Part shown: positions 1 to 5,600 of the stretch, piece by piece
Layout of the letters: the number at the start of each line of letters is the position of its first letter
How positions within the stretch are numbered: the stretch's first letter is position 1
Assembly (NCBI GenBank): GCA_946183385.1
Contig: CAMHBN010000103.1
Location: 1-6,591 of the forward strand
Source of the DNA: an uncultured Ruminococcus sp.
Lineage (GTDB): Bacteria; Bacillota; Clostridia; Oscillospirales; Ruminococcaceae
Reading direction: 5' to 3'
Length of the DNA: 6,591 nt
Made by a program: the position numbers and the translations under genes
Notes under the pieces: model-generated
Databases searched by the model: none
Told to the model about the DNA's origin: nothing
What the model saw: the letters and a program-made list of their open reading frames with translations, nothing else

Positions 1-1277
1 GCGAAGGCGGTAACGATACAATCTACGACGGCGACCACGGTTCATACCTCGACGGTGGAGACGGCAATGATTCTCTCTACGGCGGCGGAGGCGCTGACGT
101 ACTCGACGGCGGCAAGGGTGACGATTACCTCCAGGGCGACCACGGCAATGATACGTATATCTACGGCAAGGGCTATGACAAGGACGTTATCAATGCTTCG
201 TCCGATAACAACACTGTTATCATCAAGGGCTATACTTCGTCGAATATGAAGCTTGCACGCAACATCCACAACGACCTTATAATCAGATTCAACAACAACG
301 ACTGGCTCACTATCGACCACTTCTTCGATTACAACAGCAATCGAGATTTCACATTCGTATTCGAGGCAGATGGCAAGAGCTTCGGTCAGTATGAGATAAC
401 ACAGGGAAGAACTATCACATTCGACCCCGTTGTTGATACGAACGACAGCAACTGGCTTGGCTTGTATGTTGACGGTAATGTTGAGTATCACGGACTTGGC
501 GGCAATGACGGTATCGGTGCAGGCAACGGCAACGATATCCTCGACGGCGGCTCGGGCAACGATACTCTCATGGGCGGCAACGGCACGGATACGTACATCT
601 TCGCAAAGGGCTACGACCATGATAATATCAACGAGTGGAGCAATGAAAAGAGCATAATCAAGTTCTTCGATATCACCTCTGACGAGGTCGAGTTCGCGAA
701 TAACGGCGGCAACCTCGATATCACAGTCAAGGGTACCGACGACGTGCTCACAATAAACGGTTATCAGTGGAATCAGGGCACATACGAGCTCCAGTTCGCA
801 GACCTCATCACAGGTACAGTTGACAAGGGCACATTTGAATTCACTGCAACAGCTGAATCCATCGCACGCAAGGAAGCTGCCATCACAGCTGCTCAGGAGG
901 CATTCGAGAACGGCGAAGAGTTCGCTATTGATGACACTGACTGGGTGAACATAGCATATATGGCTCTCGACGAGGGACTTGAATGCTTTGGCGACGAATC
1001 AAAGATATTCAACAGAACAAGTCTCTTTGCAGTTCAGGAAAGCAAATTAGAAACTGTTGACAAGACCTATGTTGGACAGGTACCAGTAAGAGAGGCAGGA
1101 ACTATCCCTGCTGATGACAGCGTTTCTGATATGACCGATATACAGGCACTTCTCCTTGCAGAGAATATGTCCGCATTCACAAGCGAGAATCAGGTATCGA
1201 ACGGTATCAATATCAATGATATCACAGCAGACACCTCGGCACTCGACCAGCTTCTCGTTAATTCTTCAATGCAGTAA
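1..1277 (+). CDS. RTX calcium-binding protein A, C-terminal part (5' end outside window)
   Basis: The frame is open from the first base to TAA at 1275-1277, giving 424 full residues. The first ATG that could look like a start (246) is internal, because the same frame continues upstream with RTX repeats and matches the interior of protein B. Order: RTX nonapeptides of the GGxGxDxLx type (3-164), an inter-repeat beta domain like the haemolysin-type calcium-binding related family (165-368), a short second RTX block (480-602), a further beta segment (603 to about 850), then about 140 residues without repeats, ending in a Ser/Asn-rich, partly hydrophobic tail. RTX repeats fold into calcium-filled beta-rolls, usually outside the cell after type I export. 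No enzymatic domain is visible in this part, so the activity is unknown. It is a tandem paralog of the gene starting at 2619. The RTX family call is firm; the substrate or target is not known. Confidence 0.95.
   Translation, partial: EGGNDTIYDGDHGSYLDGGDGNDSLYGGGGADVLDGGKGDDYLQGDHGNDTYIYGKGYDKDVINASSDNNTVIIKGYTSSNMKLARNIHNDLIIRFNNNDWLTIDHFFDYNSNRDFTFVFEADGKSFGQYEITQGRTITFDPVVDTNDSNWLGLYVDGNVEYHGLGGNDGIGAGNGNDILDGGSGNDTLMGGNGTDTYIFAKGYDHDNINEWSNEKSIIKFFDITSDEVEFANNGGNLDITVKGTDDVLTINGYQWNQGTYELQFADLITGTVDKGTFEFTATAESIARKEAAITAAQEAFENGEEFAIDDTDWVNIAYMALDEGLECFGDESKIFNRTSLFAVQESKLETVDKTYVGQVPVREAGTIPADDSVSDMTDIQALLLAENMSAFTSENQVSNGININDITADTSALDQLLVNSSMQ
3..164 (+). repeat. RTX nonapeptide block in protein A
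   Basis: This block encodes consecutive glycine/aspartate-rich nonapeptides, for example [18 protein letters not shown] and LDGGKGDDY. They match the calcium-binding RTX consensus GGxGxDxUx, where U is a large hydrophobic residue. The block is cut by the window edge and continues upstream, as the matching block in protein B shows. Confidence 0.92.
165..368 (+). other. Inter-repeat beta domain (haemolysin-type calcium-binding related) in protein A
   Basis: This segment of about 68 residues lies directly after the RTX block. It contains [16 protein letters not shown] and a final FVFEA strand. The pattern of a strand ending in NDL(I/V), then LTI..(F/W)F, is typical of the domain that separates RTX blocks in large RTX proteins (HCBP_related, from memory). 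It is likely structural, capping or spacing beta-rolls. Confidence 0.65.
480..602 (+). repeat. Second RTX block in protein A
   Basis: This short RTX block contains LGGNDGIGA, a degenerate unit, followed by good units such as LDGGSGNDT and LMGGNGTDT. It ends in the [10 protein letters not shown] signature that often closes a beta-roll. It corresponds to 6315-6437 in protein B. Confidence 0.9.
1113..1274 (+). other. Possible C-terminal type I secretion signal of protein A
   Basis: The last 54 residues have no RTX repeats and no cysteine. They contain [14 protein letters not shown], which resembles the LIQAM-x-x-F motif seen near the C-terminus of many type I secreted RTX adhesins, followed by a polar Asn/Asp/Thr stretch and an ending [11 protein letters not shown]. 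Type I signals are uncleaved, C-terminal and poorly conserved, so this is inference from position and character. No sortase motif or surface-layer repeat is visible as an alternative anchor. Confidence 0.45.
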
Positions 1278-1321
1278 GATCATTGCGCAATAAAAAAGTG
1301 CAGCATTAATGCGAAATGAAG

Positions 1322-1339
1322 ATCCTCCGACCAGAGGAT
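1322..1339 (+). terminator. Weak hairpin, possible end of gene A transcript
   Basis: ATCCTC and GAGGAT form a perfect 6-bp stem around a 6-base loop, 45 bases after the stop of gene A. No run of T follows on the + strand, so it does not meet the usual intrinsic terminator pattern. It could stabilise the 3' end of the mRNA or be chance. It is the best hairpin near the end of gene A, but a clear terminator is not visible. Confidence 0.25.
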
Positions 1340-1396
1340 AGTTGCAATAAACTAATAACCTTATAACAGCTCACCACCTTGTTGATATTACTGTGC

Positions 1397-1458
1397 TGAT
1401 AGGAAGTCCTATTATTTGTGTGCCTCTTTATCCAGCTTGTATAGGGGGAGGCCTACAC
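1397..1458. other. Patch of complementary arms in the intergenic region
   Basis: ATAGGA-AG-TCCTAT (1399-1412) is a 6+2+6 dyad. Immediately after it, GTGT-GCCTC (1418-1426) can pair with GAGGC-CT-ACAC (1448-1458), giving nine pairs with a two-base bulge and a G-rich loop side. The patch is richer in G and C than its surroundings and is followed by AAGGAGG (1462-1468) with no ATG, GTG or TTG at normal spacing. It could be a small structured RNA, an operator, or a gene remnant. Confidence 0.3.
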
Positions 1459-1709
1459 CGCAAGGAGGATAATATATCATATTCAGGTGTATTTGTCGGT
1501 ATAGAACGCCGATTTCGGATTGTATTCAAAAATTTATTAGAATATCTGAAACAAAAAATTGCCAATGGTATGTTATATACTAAAGCGAGATTTCATTAGT
1601 TTGTTATGAACAGAAAAAGTGTTGACGCACCAAATTGCTAATATAATTCACTGTGTGGACTGAAAAATTGTGGATGGTATAAAAATTTTTATTGATATTA
1701 TAAGTTTTA

Positions 1710-1738
1710 TTGACAAACAACAGCTGTAGTGGTAAAAT
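1710..1738 (+). promoter_or_regulatory. Sigma-70/SigA-type promoter for the lipoprotein gene
   Basis: The -35 box TTGACA (1710-1715) and the -10 box TAAAAT (1733-1738) are separated by exactly 17 bp. The -35 is a perfect consensus and the -10 differs at one position. AT-rich DNA with a 14-bp A/T palindrome lies just upstream and could act as an UP-like element. Transcription would start near 1745, leaving a leader of about 105 bases before the start codon at 1850. Confidence 0.75.
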
Positions 1739-1756
1739 AAAATCGTTAAAAATATT

Positions 1757-1817
1757 TGTCATTACAACTTGTTTGGTGAGGCTATTTTTTAGCTTTGAGT
1801 TCCGAATTGTAATGACA
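1757..1817 (+). promoter_or_regulatory. Structured mRNA leader or paired operator upstream of the lipoprotein
   Basis: TGTCATTACAA (1757-1767) and TTGTAATGACA (1807-1817) are perfect 11-bp inverted repeats. Between them lies a second small dyad: AGGCTA (1779-1784) can pair with TAGCTT (1790-1795, one G-U pair) around a five-T loop. Both lie between the predicted transcription start and the ribosome site, so in RNA they would form a long stem enclosing an inner hairpin. As DNA, the arms are 50 bp apart centre to centre and could bind a regulator. It matches no riboswitch class I recognise. Confidence 0.5.
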
Positions 1818-1839
1818 CATTGCTGACGCGTGATAAGAC

Positions 1840-1846
1840 AGGAGGG
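1840..1846 (+). promoter_or_regulatory. Ribosome binding site that fixes the lipoprotein start
   Basis: AGGAGGG lies three bases before ATG at 1850; counted from the AGGAGG core the gap is four bases. This is close, but it is the only strong Shine-Dalgarno match. The frame can be extended to a TTG at 1820, but that start has no ribosome site, would put charged residues before the signal peptide, and overlaps the leader stem. ATG 1850 is preferred. Confidence 0.8.
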
Positions 1847-1849
1847 CCT

Positions 1850-2503
1850 ATGAAAAAACTATCATTGACTTTATTATGCTGTATGCTCGTTGCTTTCACT
1901 TCCCTGTCGGGGTGTGGTCACGAAACTGAAGGCAATAGTAGCTATAGTTCGGCTTCAACCACTCTGGAACATACAGAAGCAACGATAACTACCGCCTCTG
2001 AGACTACAACGGAGCTTTCAGAAAATGCGACTGAGTCTTCGTTCAATATGGCTGAAACTGTTTATGCTTCTTACGTTTGCGGTGTTCAGCTGTCGCCTGA
2101 TATGACTTGGGAAATGCTCGGCAGTGATTTTACTGTTGAGCCGGACGACTCTACTTACTCGGAAAAAAACAATGCGCTTTCCTGCCGCCTTGACTACAAG
2201 GGACAGTATGTCGGAGGGATCGCATTCAAGGATTGCAAACAGCTTGGGGATATTACAAGCGATTCCAAGATTTCATCTTTCCTCATCAAGAACGATGATA
2301 TGGATAAATTTGATGTTCCAAAGATCGCTGTTGCAGGCATTAAGCTCAATGACAACTATGAAGCGGTCTATACCGCTCTCGGCGAACCTCAGATGAAGTT
2401 CGGTGATAATGAAAGCCTCAAATACTATGAGTCTGATGACGGAAAAGTGATAAATTTTTCACTGTATGAAGACAGCATTCAGTTTATTTTTATATCGTTT
2501 TAA
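1850..2503 (+). CDS. Secreted lipoprotein of unknown function, 217 residues
   Basis: The start MKKLSLTLL leads into a hydrophobic segment and a lipobox L19-S20-G21-C22, so the mature protein would begin with lipidated Cys22 on the outer face of the membrane. Residues about 28-65 are rich in Ser, Thr and Glu, a typical flexible stalk. The globular part (about 66-217) has two similar short motifs, GVQLSPDMTWEMLG (78-91) and GIKLNDNYEAVYTALGEP (163-180). These resemble the G-(I/V)-x-L...LG-x-P helix entry seen in BamE/SmpA-like and related small lipoprotein domains. Three further cysteines (77, 112, 129) could form a disulfide outside the cell. The gene has its own promoter and leader and lies 115 bp before RTX gene B with no clear terminator between, so read-through is plausible. 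The lipoprotein call is firm; the fold is tentative, and a role in presenting or exporting the RTX proteins is only suggested by position. Confidence 0.88.
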   Translation: MKKLSLTLLCCMLVAFTSLSGCGHETEGNSSYSSASTTLEHTEATITTASETTTELSENATESSFNMAETVYASYVCGVQLSPDMTWEMLGSDFTVEPDDSTYSEKNNALSCRLDYKGQYVGGIAFKDCKQLGDITSDSKISSFLIKNDDMDKFDVPKIAVAGIKLNDNYEAVYTALGEPQMKFGDNESLKYYESDDGKVINFSLYEDSIQFIFISF

Positions 2504-2505
2504 GG

Positions 2506-2530
2506 CATAATACTAAGTGACATAATACTA
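2506..2530. repeat. 10-bp direct repeat between the lipoprotein and RTX gene B
   Basis: CATAATACTA occurs at 2506-2515 and again at 2521-2530, a 15-bp period, right after the lipoprotein stop. It lies about 100 bp before the start of gene B, where a regulator could bind. No strong promoter is seen in the 115-bp gap: the best is TTGCCC (2561-2566) with TATGCA (2585-2590), 18 bp apart, which is weak. Gene B may be read from the lipoprotein promoter or from an activated promoter here. Confidence 0.4.
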
Positions 2531-2604
2531 TTCTTTTCGTTTTATCCTTCTTCGTGTTTATTGCCCGCGGAAGATAAAATATGCTATGCAGCAAAAAATG
2601 AAAT

Positions 2605-2610
2605 AAGGAG
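2605..2610 (+). promoter_or_regulatory. Ribosome binding site of RTX gene B
   Basis: AAGGAG ends eight bases before ATG at 2619, an ideal spacing, with an all-A/C/T spacer. It selects this ATG as the start. The reading frame upstream offers no better candidate. Confidence 0.88.
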
Positions 2611-2618
2611 AAAAAACT

Positions 2619-5600
2619 ATGGCATTCGACCTGAACAAAGCACTCGAACAACTCGATGAGATTAAATCTTCCGAATCTATTGAAGATTATCTCAACAATC
2701 ACCAAGAAGAGATCTACGAGATCCTGAAGGAAAAATCTGACTCGCTGATAGAAGACGGCGTTTCTGATCTCGAAGAGCAGCTTATGGACTGCTTTATCGA
2801 AATCATTGAGGAAAAGGCTCATGGCCGCGAGGACGCTATTCTTTCTATCTACATGATAACTGACGGCGCTAACGGTGTTGATTTTGAAAAGAATCTCAAG
2901 ATCCCCGAAGACAGCGTTGTATGCGATAAGCTGTCAAAAGGCATCGAAGCGTACAAAAAAATCACTGAATGCAAAGAAACACTTGAAACCGGCTATAAAT
3001 GGTATAATAATTTCAAGGATCTCAAGAAGCTCCAGAATGAGGATGGAACATTCGGTCGAGAGGGTAAAAAGCAGCTTGAAAAGATACTTTATGATTTCAT
3101 CGATGACTCCAGTAGCATTATCGATAAGATCCCGGCTGCCGGTTTATATGGCAAGGCTATGTCAGCCATGCTGGGAGTTGTCAGAGATATGCTCCCGGGT
3201 ACGATAGCAGCTGCAAGAGCTCATAATGACCTTACCGAGCTTGATAGCTTGTACGGCGATTACGCTGTAAGCAACGATCCTGAAGATGCGGAGATCGCGT
3301 ACAGACTGGAAATGTTCCTTGAAGACAACAGATACATCGACTGGACTAAGGATTATTCTAATTCAGAACTCGAAAAGACTTTCAAGGACGGTCCGACTTA
3401 TGACCAGATGATCAAGATATACCAGGATCACCCCGGCTGTGACTTGTTTGATGAGTACATAGAGTGGAGATATGCATATGAATGCAGCGAATCTCTCAAG
3501 GCTTATAAAAACAAGCTGCTCCAGAAAGAAAGAATGCGCGAACTGAGAATGAGCGAGCAGTATCTTGACGCCACATTCCTTGATATCCAGCAGTTCATGA
3601 TCGAGAATAATATCCCACTCGATGGTGAAGTTCCCGGCGACGATGATGAGATATACAAGCCACATGAGAAGACAAAGACTACAAGCACCAAAGGCGAATC
3701 TTCGGACACTTCATCATTTACAGACAGTAGTTCGTCTTCTTCCAATCCTGGCTTCCCTTCAGGCGGCACATACATTCCCAGCAGTCTTTTCACCAAGAAT
3801 ATTGATACCCATAATGTAACCCCCGAAGGATTCGCTGCTTATGTCGAGCATCTCTATCAGAAAGATCCTGAAGCAGCAAGAAAGTTTTTTACTGACTTCA
3901 TAGATAAGTATAAGAAATCACGCGATCATATTGACGAGGACGATGAGTATCTCGACGAGATGGATAAGATCCTGCAGGAGCTTGAGAAGAAGTATCCCGA
4001 CCTCGGCGGCGATGAATACGATGATGCCAAGGATGCTACACCTCCTCGCGATCCCCTCATTATTGACCTCGGAAAGCCCGGTATTGAGCTTACGAGCGTC
4101 GAGAACGGTGTTCATTTCGACCTCGATAAGAACAACTTTGCTGAAAAGACTGCGTGGATAGGCAAGGAAGACGGTCTTCTTGTTATCGACAGAAATCACA
4201 ACGGCTACATTGATGACGGCGGAGAGCTTTTCAGCGATCAGGTCGTTATGAATGACGGTTCAACTTCTGCTTCGGGTTTTGTTGCTCTCAAGGAATTTGA
4301 CGATGACGTTGACAAAGAAACAGGCAAGGTAGGCGACGGCGTGATAGATGAGAAGGATTCAAGGTTCCTCGAGCTCCGCGTATGGGTTGACGAAAATCAG
4401 AACGGAATCTCAGAGAAAAGCGAGCTTAAGACTCTTAATCAGGTAAACATCAAGTCGATCAGCCTTGAACACGTTGACAAGAATACTATCGACCCCGTGA
4501 CCGGAACTGCTGTAACTGAGGCTTCTAAGGTTACATTCAATGATGGCACTGTAAGAGAGGTCTCCGAGCACTGGTTTGAAGTCAAGACTCATGATACAGA
4601 GGAGCGTGACGATGAGGGCAACAAGATTGTTGCTGAGTCTGTTGAGGCCTTCGGAAATGTAAAGAACCTTTCGTCTGCTATTAATGACGATGAAACAGGC
4701 GAATTGGGCGCTCTCGTTGATGAATTCAAGAAGTCTGATAATTACTTTGAAAAGAGAGTGATCCTCAAGAAGATACTCTTCAATATAACCTATTCTGCCG
4801 CACTTGACATCAATTCAAGAGGCGGACAAATAGACGCACGTGAGCTCCATGTTATCGAGCAGTTCATGGGCGAGGACTTCGTCGGCGTTGACGGTTCTTC
4901 TACTCCCAACACCGTTGCCGCTCCTATACTCAAGAGAGTTTATGAGAAAATCGAGAATATGTACTTCAACCTTCTCAATAAAGAGACGATGGTAGGAAGC
5001 TATCTCAGCATGATAAGTGCAACTGCTGATGAGACAGGCATGAGAACTCTCGACTTCACACTCTTCAACAATATCATTGCCCTTGATATCGACGGCGGTC
5101 TTGACGTTGACGATGTTGTATATGGCATTGCTTCGTGGCTCAAGGAATATGACGCAGTTTACGGTACTTCCGAGCTTGCGGCATACACTTCGAGATTTAC
5201 AGCTGTATCTTCCAGATTCGCAAATATCTCTGATGTAGTTAATACAGCAGAGGTCAAGTTTGGTACAGTATCAGATGAAACGATTAACGGAACAGCAGCA
5301 AGCGATATTATCTGGGCTGACGCAGGCAGCGACACTGTCAATGCAGGAAGCGGAAACGATATTATCTTCGGTGGCAATGGCGACGATACTCTCATCGGTG
5401 GTTCGGGCAACGATATCTATTATATCGGCACGGATCACGGAAACGACGTTATCAGAGATGGTGACGGTAATACAAAGATCGTTTTCAAAGACGGCGCATC
5501 TATTGATGATTACGATATTTCTATCGATTCCAGATTCGGATTTGTTTTCACAAATAAGGAAACAGGTGAGACTATCTCAACTCCCGACCTCATCAAGGAT

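Larger units (their letters stand above)
1278..1709. other. Non-coding region downstream of gene A, with short dyads
   Basis: No convincing gene was found. Two 10-bp palindromes follow the stop codon: ATTGCGCAAT at 1282-1291 and GCATTAATGC at 1303-1312. Next comes a 6-bp hairpin at 1322-1339. Around 1397-1458 there are arms able to pair (see the separate entry). From about 1600 the DNA becomes AT-rich and holds a 14-bp perfect palindrome (ATAAAAATTTTTAT, 1679-1692) just upstream of the lipoprotein promoter. A TTGACG at 1622-1627 and TATAAT at 1642-1647 also occur, but with only a 14-bp spacer, so any promoter there would be weak. Confidence 0.6.

Noticed and set aside
1..164. CRISPR array or tandem DNA repeat
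   Set aside because: The short periodic units are 27-base protein-coding RTX repeats with variable third positions. They are not identical repeats with unique spacers.
42..620. Minus-strand reading frame of 192 residues opposite the RTX blocks, with a similar one at 6138-6455
   Set aside because: They are the complement of Asp/Gly-rich repeat codons, which seldom give stops on the other strand. They have no ribosome site, and the + frame has clear homology.
246..1277. ATG at 246 as the start of gene A
   Set aside because: The frame is open upstream with RTX repeats that match the interior of protein B, so this Met is internal.
1393..1599. 68-residue frame starting with GTG
   Set aside because: It has no ribosome site before the start, its composition is unlike the neighbouring genes, it resembles nothing I recognise, and it crosses a patch of dyads. 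It could be a remnant but is not supported as a gene.
1622..1647. TTGACG and TATAAT as a promoter
   Set aside because: The spacer is only 14 bp, too short for a good sigma-70-type promoter. The pair at 1710-1738 is far better.
2490..2822. Minus-strand frame of 110 residues over the start of gene B
   Set aside because: It overlaps a well supported start with an ideal ribosome site, and its Phe/Leu-rich product is the complement of Lys/Glu codons.
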